The position numbers and the translations under genes were made by a program. The notes under the pieces are model-generated. The model searched no databases, was not told the origin of the DNA, and saw nothing but the letters and a program-made list of their open reading frames with translations. Below are positions 51,724-61,849 of a stretch of DNA of 64,000 nucleotides, piece after piece (position 1 is the first letter of the stretch; each line of letters opens with the position of its first letter). Where the stretch lies: NCBI RefSeq assembly GCF_000244975.1, contig NZ_CM001440.1:2402325-2466324 (forward strand), written 5' to 3'. This stretch comes from Saccharomonospora cyanea NA-134 (lineage in GTDB: Bacteria > Actinomycetota > Actinomycetes > Mycobacteriales > Pseudonocardiaceae).

Positions 51724-52961
51724 CCGATGTGGTCATCACTGGACTCGGGGTGGTGGCTCCCACCGGTTCGAACACCGGCGACTTCTGGTGGTCCACCCTG
51801 GAGGGTGCGAGTGGTGTCGGGCGCATCAGCCGGTTCGACCCGAGCCGTTATCCCGTCCGGTACGCGGGGGAGGTCACCGGGTTCGATCCCTCACTCACCC
51901 TCGACCCGCGCATCGTGGTGCAGACGGACCTGTGGACGCAGTTCGCGCTGGAGGCCACCCGGCAGGCACTGGAGTCCGCCTCGCTCGACCCGCGAGCCTG
52001 CGACAGCTTCGACATCGGCGTCACCACGTCGGCCGGCTCCGGCGGCAACGCGTTCGGGCAGCGGGAGATCGAGGCGCTGTGGGCGCACGGGCCACGCCAC
52101 GTCGGTCCGTACCAGTCCATCGCGTGGTTCTACGCCGCTTCCACCGGTCAGATCTCGATCGGTAACACGATGCGCGGCCCGTGTGCGGTGGTGAGCAGCG
52201 AGTCCGCTGGCGGGTTGGACGCCGTGGCTCACGGCCGCCGGGCCGTGCGGCGGGGCTGCCGCGTGCAGGTCTGCGGCGGCACGGAGGCCCCGGTGAGTCC
52301 GTACGCGCTCACCTGCCAGTTGCGCTCCGGCCTGCTCAGCGAGCGCGACTCCCCGGCGGCGTACCGGCCGTTCTCCCACGATGCCTCGGGTTACGTGCCC
52401 GGCGAGGGCGGTGCGGTGGTGGTGCTGGAGGACGCGGTACACGCCCGCGACCGGGGCGCGCGTGCGCTCTCGGTGGTGGCCGGGCACGCGGCGACCTTCA
52501 CCGGATCGCAGTGGGCGGTGAACGACCGCGACTACTGGCGGCGCGCCACCGAGGCTCTCGCGGCCGCGATCCGGCTCGCGCTCGCGGACGCGCACGTTTC
52601 GCCCGAGGACATCGACGTCGTGTTCGCCGACGGCATGGCGGTGCCTTCGGCCGACCACACCGAGATCGCCGCCCTGCGGCGTGTCTTCGGACCCGCGTTC
52701 GACCGGGTTCCGGTGACGGCGCCCTCGGCGGGACTCGGCCGCGCGTACTCGGCGGCGGGCGCGTTCGCCGTGGCCGCCGCGACCCTGGCGCTGCGTGACG
52801 GCGTGGTCCCGCCGACTCCGGGGCTGGCCGGGGACGACGTCGCCGTGGCCGCCGACGTGGTCACCGGAACGCCCCGGCGAGGACCGTTGCGGCACGCGCT
52901 GGTGCTCGCGAGGGGCTTCGGTGGTTTCAGCTCCGCACTCGTACTCGCAGCGAGTGCGTAA
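51720..52961 (+). CDS. Type II PKS ketosynthase beta / chain length factor
   Basis: 413 aa from GTG 51720, overlapping the KS-alpha stop. It has the KS fold, but the catalytic Cys is absent: [21 protein letters not shown] aligns S162 with the KS-alpha C169. Most antibiotic-cluster chain length factors carry a Gln there (EQAGGLD), so ESAGGLD is a departure. The partner subunit still forms the tunnel that sets chain length. HEIAALRR-type His regions are replaced by [13 protein letters not shown]. Heterodimer formation with KS-alpha is expected. Confidence 0.95.
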   Translation: MTDVVITGLGVVAPTGSNTGDFWWSTLEGASGVGRISRFDPSRYPVRYAGEVTGFDPSLTLDPRIVVQTDLWTQFALEATRQALESASLDPRACDSFDIGVTTSAGSGGNAFGQREIEALWAHGPRHVGPYQSIAWFYAASTGQISIGNTMRGPCAVVSSESAGGLDAVAHGRRAVRRGCRVQVCGGTEAPVSPYALTCQLRSGLLSERDSPAAYRPFSHDASGYVPGEGGAVVVLEDAVHARDRGARALSVVAGHAATFTGSQWAVNDRDYWRRATEALAAAIRLALADAHVSPEDIDVVFADGMAVPSADHTEIAALRRVFGPAFDRVPVTAPSAGLGRAYSAAGAFAVAAATLALRDGVVPPTPGLAGDDVAVAADVVTGTPRRGPLRHALVLARGFGGFSSALVLAASA

Positions 52962-52981
52962 TCCGACGAACGGAGGACAAC

Positions 52982-54055
<1,074 letters not shown>

Positions 54056-54062
54056 CGCCGGT

Positions 54063-54092
54063 CGGCACGAGACCGCACCCGGTCCCGTGCCG
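54063..54092. terminator. Bidirectional hairpin terminator
   Basis: CGGCACG-A-GACCG (54063-54075) pairs with CGGTC-C-CGTGCCG (54080-54092) with one A-C mismatch and a 4-nt loop, between the convergent cyclase and GH29 genes. Confidence 0.65.
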
Positions 54093-54101
54093 TGCCGGTT
54101 C

Positions 54102-57100
54102 TCAGCGACCGGAGACCGGTACGTGCGCCGAGGCGTTCAACACTGGGTCGATGACCCAGCCGCGCTCCCGCAGCTCCGGTAGCACCGTGGCACTGCCGGG
54201 CAGTGCGGGCGGCGCGCCCCTGCCGTACACCCCGAGCCTCGCGGGACGCTCGTCGGTGCCGTAGCCCCACAGCTCCAGCGGGCCCTGGCAGGCGCTGCCG
54301 CGCTTGAGCAACACCGTGGAGCCTGCGGGCGGGTTCAGCTCCCGAAGCTGTCCGAGGCTGTTCAGCGGGGCCTTCGCCGTACCGGGCCCGGCGCGCTCGG
54401 CACCGCAGTCGACGTGGTACGTACTCGGCGGCGGAACCGGCTCCGTGGTCGAGGCGTACGCCGACACGGTGGCCAGGTGCACGGGACCGCGTGCCGACGT
54501 GACACGCACGCGCAACGCCTCGGTCGTCACCGGTTCCGGCAGAGCGAGGACACGTTTGTAGCCGACGGTTCCGGTGGTGGCGACCTGCCGCCAGGACCCG
54601 TCACCGGCCCGCACGTCGACGGCGACTTCGCGGACCTGCTGGCCGCCGTCGGCGATGTCCTCCCCGAACGAGAGCCGGTCCACGGTGGTGGGCCCGTCGA
54701 ACACCACCTCGACCGGGGTGCCCGCGTCGACGACGTGCGAGGTCCTGCCGTCGCCGTCGGTGACCTCGGGGGCCGGGGCGCCCTGCACACGGACGTCCGC
54801 GCCGAGCGCGAGGTCCGCCGGCATGTCCTGCCGGAGCCGGGCGTTCCACTCCGCCAGCCGGGTGACGTCCGCCGCGGGCAGCCGGCCCGAGCGGTCCGGC
54901 GGGATGTTCAGCAGCAGCACCGAGTTGCGCCCCACGGAGCTGTAGTAGATGTCGCGGAGGTGCTCGACCGACTTCGGCTGCTGGTCGTCGTGGTGGAACC
55001 AGCCGGGCCGGATGGAGACGTCCACCTCGGCGGGCCACCACACCAGTTCGCTCGCGCCCTCCTCACCGGCGGCCACGAGTGCCCGGTCGGTGCCGATCTC
55101 CGGTGCCTGCCCGGACGGGACGACGTACTGGTTGCCCTTCTCCGTGGTGCCGACGGCTACCGTGCTCCACTCGTTCTCGCGGGCGAGCCCGTTCTCGTTG
55201 CCGACCCAGCGCACGTCCGGCCCGGTGACGGCGATGGTCGCCTCCGGCGCCAGTTTCCGGATGAGGTCGTAGTAGGCGGCGAAGTCGTACTTCTCCCGGT
55301 CGGCGCCCGGGATGCCGCCGTCGGCGCCGTCGAACCACACCTCGTCGACGGGACCGTACTCGGTGAGCACCTCGTAGAGCTGGTTCAGGAAGTAGCCGCC
55401 GTAGTCGGTGGCGTCATAGGTGAAGGTGGGCAGGTCCTCGCCCGCCCGGTCGTCGCCCGGCACGAGCGTCGGGATCGTGCGTGGCGTCTTGGCCGAGCCG
55501 TTGGCGAACACGCCCTTGTGGTACTGGTTCCAGTCGGACGGGGAGAGGTAGACGCCGACCTTGAGCCCGTACCGGTGCGCCGAGTCCACGAACTCGCGGA
55601 GTACGTCACCCCCGCCGTCACGCCACGAGCTCGCCGCGACGTCGTGGTCCGTGTAACGCGACGGGTAGAGCACGAACCCGTCGTGGTGCTTGACGGTGAG
55701 GATCGCGTACCGGAAGCCGTTGTCCGCCAGTACGCGTGCCCACTGGTCGGTGTCCAGCTCGGCGGGCTGGAACAGCTCGGCATCCTCGTCGCCGTGCCCC
55801 CACTCGTTGCCGGTGAAGGTGTTCATTCCGAAGTGCAGGAACGCGGTGCGCTCGGCCTCCTGCCAGCTCACCTGCCGCTCGGTGGGGCGCAGTGACGACG
55901 CCTTCGACAGCAGCGAGGGCGCGCACTCGCCACTGGTGATCGCGACGCGGTCGGCCTCCTCCAGCGGGGGAGTCGTGCAGGGCAGTCGCCCGAGCCGAGC
56001 TTCACCGGTGTCACCGCCGCTGGTCACGGCCGTGCCGTAGACGGTGCCGCGGCCGCCCGCGCCGATGGTGAGATCGCCCCGGGACGCCGTGACCCCGCTG
56101 ACGGTCATCACCTCGCCGAGGGGGTCGCCGCCTTCGTGCAGGCTGACGGTGCCGTCACCGTTGTCGTCGATGTCGCTGTGCAACACCAGGTGGTGGTACG
56201 GCACGCCGTCACGGGTGTCGGGCTCGCCGAGCTCGTACGTGGCGTTGTGGGCGCCGGCGACCAGGCGCACGGTCCGCTCGCCCGTGGCCTCGACGCGGAC
56301 CGCGCCCCCGAGGTCGGCGACCGTCGACTCCGAGGCGAGCAGGTCGGGGCCGGTGACGACCTCCGTCAGCAGGGAGCGCGACAGCGGCTTCTCACCGAGC
56401 GGGGCGAGGGACCAGCGCACGGCGGAGTCCTCGCCGTCGAGCACCGCGGAGCCGGGTGAGGTCACCTGCCCACCGGTGACGGTGAGGGAGCCCTCGACGA
56501 CCTCGCCGAGGCCGGCCCGGTAGGTCGTGCCGTCGAGCCCTCCGGAGAACGCCGTGCGAAGCATGGTGCGCGTCTCGCCCGGCACCTTCTGGTAGGCGAA
56601 CATGTCCGGATCGAACGGGCCGGTCACGGTGGCGAACCGGGTCTTGCCGACGCTGCCCGCGAACCCGCGGCCGAGTGCGGCGGGATGCACGTCGTTGCCG
56701 ATCCCGACGAGCTCGGACCGTCCGCCCGCGAGTGCGGCTCTGCCCCCGTCCGGTGCGACGGTCGGCAGTGGGGCGCCGTCGAGGTAGGCGAGCATCCGCG
56801 CCCCGTCGCCCTCGGGGAGGTAGGCGACCGACAGGACGTGCTGTTCACCGGGTGAGGGTGGCTCCGTGGTTCGGACGCGGCTCACCCACCGGCCGTCCAC
56901 GAAGGTGTCGTAGCCGTAGCGCAGGGCACCGTCCTGGTACCGCACGCTCAGGTTGCCGCCCACGGCGAGGACGGTCGCGAGTGGAGCCTGAGTGTCGTCG
57001 GGCGTGAACACGATCTCGGCGACGAAACCCTCGTCGATCGTGGTGTCGCCGAGGGACAGCTCGGCCGGTTCGAACCCGGCGCCGTCGCGGCCGCCGCCGA

Positions 57101-57353
57101 GCGACAGGCCCCGGCCGGGTTCGAGTGTCTCCGAACCCGAGCGTCTGGTGAGGCTGCCGCCCATCGTCTCACCAGTGGCGGCGGTGTAGGAGTTACCGGA
57201 GGAGAACGAGCCGCTGTAGGCGACGTCGAGGTGGGTCCCGGGCTCGGCCGCGCCTGCCGGGGGAACGGTGACGGTGAGCAGGGAGAGGGCCGCGGCCAGG
57301 GCCACCGTGGCCCGTGTGCGGCGTCTGTGACGAGTCCCTGGTGAGAGTGGCAT
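54102..57353 (-). CDS. Large secreted GH29-type fucosidase with LamG-like, CBM32-like and truncated beta-helix parts
   Basis: 1083 aa with a Sec signal (about 1-36, ending AGAAEP). Two N-terminal LamG-like beta-sandwiches (about 40-245 and 265-450) precede a GH29 barrel (about 480-850): AFLHFGMNTFTGNEWG, ILTVKHHDGFVLYPS, nucleophile candidate D675 in VDEVWFDGADGG, and LLLNIPPDRSGRLP. An F5/8C (CBM32)-like module follows (about 860-970). The last 108 residues begin like a right-handed beta-helix (STYHVDCGAERAG, TVLLKRGSACQGPLEL) but stop after the first turns, so the C-terminus looks truncated. Two ATACATC-type sites lie upstream. Confidence 0.88.
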   Translation of the reverse strand: MPLSPGTRHRRRTRATVALAAALSLLTVTVPPAGAAEPGTHLDVAYSGSFSSGNSYTAATGETMGGSLTRRSGSETLEPGRGLSLGGGRDGAGFEPAELSLGDTTIDEGFVAEIVFTPDDTQAPLATVLAVGGNLSVRYQDGALRYGYDTFVDGRWVSRVRTTEPPSPGEQHVLSVAYLPEGDGARMLAYLDGAPLPTVAPDGGRAALAGGRSELVGIGNDVHPAALGRGFAGSVGKTRFATVTGPFDPDMFAYQKVPGETRTMLRTAFSGGLDGTTYRAGLGEVVEGSLTVTGGQVTSPGSAVLDGEDSAVRWSLAPLGEKPLSRSLLTEVVTGPDLLASESTVADLGGAVRVEATGERTVRLVAGAHNATYELGEPDTRDGVPYHHLVLHSDIDDNGDGTVSLHEGGDPLGEVMTVSGVTASRGDLTIGAGGRGTVYGTAVTSGGDTGEARLGRLPCTTPPLEEADRVAITSGECAPSLLSKASSLRPTERQVSWQEAERTAFLHFGMNTFTGNEWGHGDEDAELFQPAELDTDQWARVLADNGFRYAILTVKHHDGFVLYPSRYTDHDVAASSWRDGGGDVLREFVDSAHRYGLKVGVYLSPSDWNQYHKGVFANGSAKTPRTIPTLVPGDDRAGEDLPTFTYDATDYGGYFLNQLYEVLTEYGPVDEVWFDGADGGIPGADREKYDFAAYYDLIRKLAPEATIAVTGPDVRWVGNENGLARENEWSTVAVGTTEKGNQYVVPSGQAPEIGTDRALVAAGEEGASELVWWPAEVDVSIRPGWFHHDDQQPKSVEHLRDIYYSSVGRNSVLLLNIPPDRSGRLPAADVTRLAEWNARLRQDMPADLALGADVRVQGAPAPEVTDGDGRTSHVVDAGTPVEVVFDGPTTVDRLSFGEDIADGGQQVREVAVDVRAGDGSWRQVATTGTVGYKRVLALPEPVTTEALRVRVTSARGPVHLATVSAYASTTEPVPPPSTYHVDCGAERAGPGTAKAPLNSLGQLRELNPPAGSTVLLKRGSACQGPLELWGYGTDERPARLGVYGRGAPPALPGSATVLPELRERGWVIDPVLNASAHVPVSGR

Positions 57354-57372
57354 GAGCCCTCCTGGCAGCGGG

Positions 57373-57387
57373 ATACATCCGATCCGT
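57373..57387. promoter_or_regulatory. ATACATC-C-GATCCGT operator-like site
   Basis: 20 bp upstream of the large GH29 gene start; shares ATACATC-N-GAT with the site upstream of the other fucosidase (12526-12540) and with the perfect palindrome at 57481-57495. Confidence 0.5.
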
Positions 57388-57480
57388 TGGGCTACTACAC
57401 CATGGTCATGAGGGGTTGTCTAGACCTATTCTCCACTGTTTCGGCCTGTCGGAGCTGTTGACTGGTCGGCAATGAGGTCA

Positions 57481-57495
57481 ATACATCCGATGTAT
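57481..57495. promoter_or_regulatory. Perfect palindrome ATACATC-C-GATGTAT
   Basis: 7-1-7 exact inverted repeat 128 bp upstream of the large GH29 gene. It is the best copy of a motif present three times in the window, always upstream of a GH29 gene. The spacing between the two copies here (108 bp) would allow cooperative binding or looping. Confidence 0.6.
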
Positions 57496-57579
57496 CGATG
57501 AGGTTCGCTCGCCAGTGGTACGGCTTCTCGGTCTCCTCCGCCCGTCGTCGGTCGGGGAGGCGGGACGCTGCTCCGGACA

Positions 57580-57612
57580 GTTGAAATCTCGTTGAACGGT
57601 TACCTGTCAGTA
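57580..57612 (+). promoter_or_regulatory. Possible PHO box (11-bp direct repeats)
   Basis: GTTGAAATCTC (57580-57590) and GTTGAACGGTT (57591-57601) followed by ACCTGTCAGTA form 11-bp direct repeat units 38 bp before phoD. Streptomyces PhoP binds 11-bp repeats of the GTTCACC type; the match is partial (GTTgA), so this is a candidate only. Confidence 0.4.
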
Positions 57613-57649
57613 GTGACAGGCTGTCGCGGATACGGCAGAGTGCGTCGCC

Positions 57650-59314
57650 GTGAGCGCACTCCCGCCCCGTGACAGCCGTTCCTCCCCGCCGCCCCGGGCT
57701 CCGCTGCCCCGACGCACCGTGCTGCGAGCCTCAGGCGCACTCGTGGCTGCGGGCGTCGGAGTGGCCGCCGCACCGGCGGCGCTGGCCGATGCCACTCCGT
57801 TCGCCCACGGCGTGGCATCGGGCGACCCACTGCCCGACGGCGTGCTGCTGTGGACCCGCGTGACCCCGACACCGCAGGCGCGGCCCGGTACGGGCGTCGG
57901 GCCCGACGTGGCCGTTCGGTGGGAGGTCTCCCTCGACGAGACGTTCACCGCCGTGGTCGCCGAGGGCGCCGCCCACACGGGGGCCCCTCGTGACCACACC
58001 GTGAAGGTCGACGTCACGGGTCTGGAACCGGCGACGTGGTACTGGTACCGCTTCCGGTACGGCGCGAGCGCCTCGCCCGTGGGCCGCACCCGTACCGCGC
58101 CCGCCATCGGTGCCGTCGTCGATCGGCTCCGCTTCGGCGTCGTGTCGTGCTCCAACTGGCAGGCCGGGCACTTCGCGGCCTACCGTCACCTCGCCGAACG
58201 CGACGACCTCGACCTCGTCGTCCACCTCGGCGACTACCTCTACGAGTACGGGGTGCCCTCCGACGGCAGTGCCGTCCGCCCGCACGACCCCGCCGTCGAG
58301 ATGACGACGCTGGCGCACTACCGGCGCAGGCACGCCCAGTACAAGACCGACCCGTACCTGGCCGCCCTGCACGCGCGCGTGCCGTTCGTGGCGACCTGGG
58401 ACGACCACGAGTCCGCCAACGACGCCTGGTCCGGCGGTGCGGAGAACCACACCGAGCCCGACGAGGGGACGTGGGAGCAGCGGCGCGCGGCCTCGCAGCA
58501 GGCGTACGCCGAGTGGATGCCCGTGCGGTACGAACCGGGCGGCCACCTCTATCGCAGGCTCACCTTCGGCAACCTCGCGGAACTGTCCATGCTGGACCTC
58601 CGTACCTACCGCAGCGAACAGGTGTCCCACCCGTTCGACCGCGGCATCCACGACCCCGAACGCACCATCGCCGGTGAGACACAGCTTCGGTGGCTCACCG
58701 ACGGACTCGTCACCGCCACCGCGCAGTGGAAGCTCGTCGGCAACTCCGTCATGATCTCGCCGGTGCGGTTCCCCTCGACACTGTCCACCCGCGAGTTCCA
58801 CGCCCTCGCCGAACTTCTCGGTCCCATCGAGGGTGTGCCGTACAACGTGGACCAGTGGGACGGATACACCTCAGACCGCGCGACGGTGTTCCGGGCACTG
58901 CGCGACCACGGTGTGCGCGACACGGTGTTCCTCACCGGGGACATCCACTCGGGCTGGGCGTGTGAGCTGCCCGCCGACCCGCTGACGTATCCGCTGAACC
59001 GCAACTCGGTGGGCACGGAACTGGTCTGCACCTCCGTCACGAGTGACAACCTCGACGACCTCCTCGGCGTGCCACCGAGAACGGCGTCGCTGGCCGTGGA
59101 ATCGGCCATCCGGCTCGCCAACCCCCACGTCAGGTACCTGGACTTCGACTCGCACGGCTACTCGGTGCTGGAGGTGTCCCCGAGTGCCGTCCAGATGGAC
59201 TGGTACACGCTGCACGACCGCACCGACCCGGCCAGCGAGGCCCGGCACTCCGTGTCCTACCGCGTGGCCGCAGGAACCCAGCGCGTGACCCGTACCCGGG
59301 AGGCCCTTCGATGA
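57650..59314 (+). CDS. phoD: Tat-exported PhoD-family alkaline phosphatase/phosphodiesterase
   Basis: 554 aa from GTG 57650. The Tat signal reads LPRRTVLRASGALVAAG (RR at about 21-22), ending near ALADATP. An N-terminal PhoD_N beta-domain (FAHGVASGDPLPDGVLLWTRVTP) precedes the metallophosphatase domain: VSCSNWQAG, LVVHLGDYLYEYG, FVATWDDHESANDAWSGG and LTGDIHSGW with metal-binding Asp, His and Asn. It releases phosphate from phosphodiesters such as teichoic acids outside the cell. It is coupled by a 4-bp overlap to the next gene. Confidence 0.94.
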   Translation: MSALPPRDSRSSPPPRAPLPRRTVLRASGALVAAGVGVAAAPAALADATPFAHGVASGDPLPDGVLLWTRVTPTPQARPGTGVGPDVAVRWEVSLDETFTAVVAEGAAHTGAPRDHTVKVDVTGLEPATWYWYRFRYGASASPVGRTRTAPAIGAVVDRLRFGVVSCSNWQAGHFAAYRHLAERDDLDLVVHLGDYLYEYGVPSDGSAVRPHDPAVEMTTLAHYRRRHAQYKTDPYLAALHARVPFVATWDDHESANDAWSGGAENHTEPDEGTWEQRRAASQQAYAEWMPVRYEPGGHLYRRLTFGNLAELSMLDLRTYRSEQVSHPFDRGIHDPERTIAGETQLRWLTDGLVTATAQWKLVGNSVMISPVRFPSTLSTREFHALAELLGPIEGVPYNVDQWDGYTSDRATVFRALRDHGVRDTVFLTGDIHSGWACELPADPLTYPLNRNSVGTELVCTSVTSDNLDDLLGVPPRTASLAVESAIRLANPHVRYLDFDSHGYSVLEVSPSAVQMDWYTLHDRTDPASEARHSVSYRVAAGTQRVTRTREALR

Positions 59315-60627
59315 GCGACACCACCGGCGTGACCCGCCGTCACTTCCTGCGGGTGGCGACCGGCACCTCGGCCGCGGTGGTGCTGTCGAGCGCGGCAGCT
59401 CTGCCGGCTTTGGGAGCCGAGCGCGCCCCGCGTCCCCGCGTGTACGTGCTGGTGGTCGACGGGTTGAGGCCCGACGAGATCACCCCCGCGACCACACCGA
59501 CCCTGTACCGGTTGCGGGAGGGGGGCACGGCGTTCCCCGTGGCCCGGTCGCTGCCGGTGATGGAGACGCTGCCCAACCACGTCATGATGATCACGGGGAT
59601 GCGACCCGACCGCACCGGTGTCCCGGCCAACTCGATCCACGACCCGGAACTCGGCGAGGTGCGCACCCTCGACCGTGCCGACGACCTGCGGGCCCCGACA
59701 GTGCTGGAGCGCCTGGCCGAACACGGGCTCACCACGGCCAGCGTGCTGAGCAAGGAGTACCTGTACGGCATCGTGGGGGAGCGGGCGACGGTGCGCTGGG
59801 AGCCGTTCCCCGTCATCCCGATCAGCGACCACGCACCCGACCTGGCGACCCTCACCGCGCTCACGGCCACGGTGGCGGAGACCGACCCGGATTTCGCCTT
59901 CGTCAACCTCGGTGACGTGGACCGCGTGGGACACGTCGACCTCACCGGGACCACGCTGCGTGCCGCCCGCACGGCCGCGCTGATGTCCACCGACAACCTC
60001 GTGGAGGGTTTCACGGCGTTCCTGCGACGTACCGGCCGCTGGGAGTCCAGCGTGCTCGTCGTCCTCGCCGACCACTCGATGGACTGGTCGATGCCGCACC
60101 GGGTGGTGTCGTTGAGCCCCGGCATGGAGGACGACCCGATGCTGGCGGGTCGCGTGGCGATCGCCCAGAACGGCGGGGCGAACCTGCTGACGTTCACCGG
60201 ACCGGACGCGGAACGCGCCGACGCGGTGACGCGGATGCGGCGCGTGGCGCAGGGCACCGACGGCGTGTTGTCGGTGCACACGCCCGAGGAGTTGCGGCTC
60301 GGCCCGCGCGCGGGCGACCTCGTGGTCTACTGCCGGGCGGGGTGGCGGTTCACCGACCCGGACCTGTGGTCGAACCCGATCCCGGGCAACCACGGGCATC
60401 CGGCCACCGAGCCGATCCCGTTCTTCGTCACGGGCGGGCATCCGGCCGTACGGGCAGGCCACGTGTCCTCGGTGGCGGCGACCACGGCCGACGTCGCCCC
60501 CACCGTCGGTGCCCTGTTCGGCCTGTCCGAGCCGGACGGCGGCTACGACGGCACCGCCCGCCTGGAAGCGTTCACGGCTCTCCCCGCGCGGGTGGGAGCG
60601 AACCGTCCCACCGTGTCCACGGTCTGA
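59311..60627 (+). CDS. Tat-exported alkaline phosphatase-superfamily phosphodiesterase
   Basis: 438 aa, ATG overlapping the phoD stop (ATGA). Tat signal TRRHFLRVATG (RR at 9-10). The type I phosphodiesterase/nucleotide pyrophosphatase fold is shown by VYVLVVDGLRPDEITPATTPTL (first metal Asp), LPVMETLPNHVMMITGMRPDRTG (nucleophile Thr in the TLPNH motif), FAFVNLGDVDRVGHVDL and LADHSMDWS. Co-export with PhoD suggests joint phosphate scavenging from organic phosphodiesters. Confidence 0.92.
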   Translation: MSDTTGVTRRHFLRVATGTSAAVVLSSAAALPALGAERAPRPRVYVLVVDGLRPDEITPATTPTLYRLREGGTAFPVARSLPVMETLPNHVMMITGMRPDRTGVPANSIHDPELGEVRTLDRADDLRAPTVLERLAEHGLTTASVLSKEYLYGIVGERATVRWEPFPVIPISDHAPDLATLTALTATVAETDPDFAFVNLGDVDRVGHVDLTGTTLRAARTAALMSTDNLVEGFTAFLRRTGRWESSVLVVLADHSMDWSMPHRVVSLSPGMEDDPMLAGRVAIAQNGGANLLTFTGPDAERADAVTRMRRVAQGTDGVLSVHTPEELRLGPRAGDLVVYCRAGWRFTDPDLWSNPIPGNHGHPATEPIPFFVTGGHPAVRAGHVSSVAATTADVAPTVGALFGLSEPDGGYDGTARLEAFTALPARVGANRPTVSTV

Positions 60628-60641
60628 GCGTGGAGACGTCC

Positions 60642-61481
60642 ATGCCGATCGCCGTGCGCCGAGCCCAGCTCCTCTCCACCGACCAGGCCACCACCTACGC
60701 CGACTGGTTCACCGGTCTGGGCGCACCGGTGCAGGTGCGGCTCCTGCACGCCGTGGCCACCAGCCCGCACGGCCTCACCGTGGGAGCGCTCACCGAGATC
60801 CTGGGAACCAGCCGGTCCACCACTTCGCGCCACGTCCGTAAGCTCGCAGACCTCGGCCTCGTTCGTATCGGCAAGCGCGGCACCACCAGCGTCGTCACCG
60901 TCGACGAAGCCTGCTGCTCGAGACTGCCGCACGCCGCCGACGCCGTCCTGGGTCTGCTCGGATCCCAGTCTCCCCGCTCCGGCAACCCGCCCCCTGACAT
61001 CACCGTCCGCGCACTGCGGCCCGAGGACTGGACGGCCGTCCGGCGCATCTACCGCGAGGGCATCGCCACCGGCCTCGCCACCTTCGAGACCAGCGTGCCG
61101 AGTCGCGCGACCCTCGACGCGACCTGGCTTCCCGACCAACGCTGGGTCGCCGAGATCGACGGCACCGTCGTCGGCTGGACCGCCGCCAGCCCCGCTTCGC
61201 CCCGGGACTGTTACTCCGGCGCCGCCGAAACCTCCGTCTACGTCGACGAGGCCCATCGTGGCCGCGGCGTCGGTAAAGCACTGCTGCACAAACAGGTCAC
61301 CGCCGCCGACGCCGCCGGCCTGTGGACACTGCAGAGCTCCGTCTTCACCGACAACCGCGCCAGCATCGCGCTGCACCACGCGGCCGGCTACCGCACCGTC
61401 GGCATCCGCGAACGCATCGGCCGGCTCGGTGGCGCCTGGCATGACACCGTCCTCCTCGAACGCCGATCACGCGTCCACTAG
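60642..61481 (+). CDS. ArsR-type HTH fused to PAT/ArsN-like GNAT acetyltransferase
   Basis: 279 aa from ATG 60642 (GGAG site; GTG 60630 possible). Residues 20-100 are an ArsR-like winged HTH (LHAVATSPHGLTVGALTEILGTSRSTTSRHVRKLADLGLV) ending in EACCSRL, a Cys pair that could sense a metalloid. Residues 115-279 are a GNAT domain of the phosphinothricin/arsinothricin acetyltransferase branch (AIYREGIATGLATFETSVP-like, WVAEIDGTVVGWTAASP, VDEAHRGRGVGKALL). The fusion joins sensing and detoxification in one protein. It is 14 bp after the phosphodiesterase. Confidence 0.85.
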   Translation: MPIAVRRAQLLSTDQATTYADWFTGLGAPVQVRLLHAVATSPHGLTVGALTEILGTSRSTTSRHVRKLADLGLVRIGKRGTTSVVTVDEACCSRLPHAADAVLGLLGSQSPRSGNPPPDITVRALRPEDWTAVRRIYREGIATGLATFETSVPSRATLDATWLPDQRWVAEIDGTVVGWTAASPASPRDCYSGAAETSVYVDEAHRGRGVGKALLHKQVTAADAAGLWTLQSSVFTDNRASIALHHAAGYRTVGIRERIGRLGGAWHDTVLLERRSRVH

Positions 61482-61849
61482 AACGGACGTCGGCGGCGAA
61501 CGGACGGGAAAGGTCTCGACCCCTATATCACCCACCCCGCAGGACTGCTCCAGTGTGATGGCGATGCTCCCCGGTCGGTTGGCACTCCGTCATCGACCGA
61601 GCAGATCCTCTGTGGGCGTGAGTAGGGCCGAATGCAGCGGCTCCGTCCTCGTGGCAGGAGCACGGCCGAAACGGCGCTTTCGTCGTGTATGAACCTGGAG
61701 GCGCGGGTCGGCCCTGCCAGGGGCGCGGTCGCTGCACGGGCGGGCGGATGTTGTCCGCGACCGAGGAGAGCGGGTTTTCGCACCGGTTCGCGGGCCGATC
61801 GGGCGCATAACCGGGACGCGGACAGGCCGGGCATGCCAGGCTGGCCCAC
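61482..61849. other. Intergenic stretch, no gene recognised
   Basis: About 370 bp. Frames on both strands are Arg/Pro/Gly-rich without protein motifs. It should hold the promoter of the methyltransferase gene. Confidence 0.5.

Larger units (their letters stand above)
57354..57649. other. Divergent region between GH29 and phoD
   Basis: About 300 bp with two ATACATC-type operator sites on the GH29 side and a possible PHO box on the phoD side, each listed separately. No ORF of interest. Confidence 0.5.
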
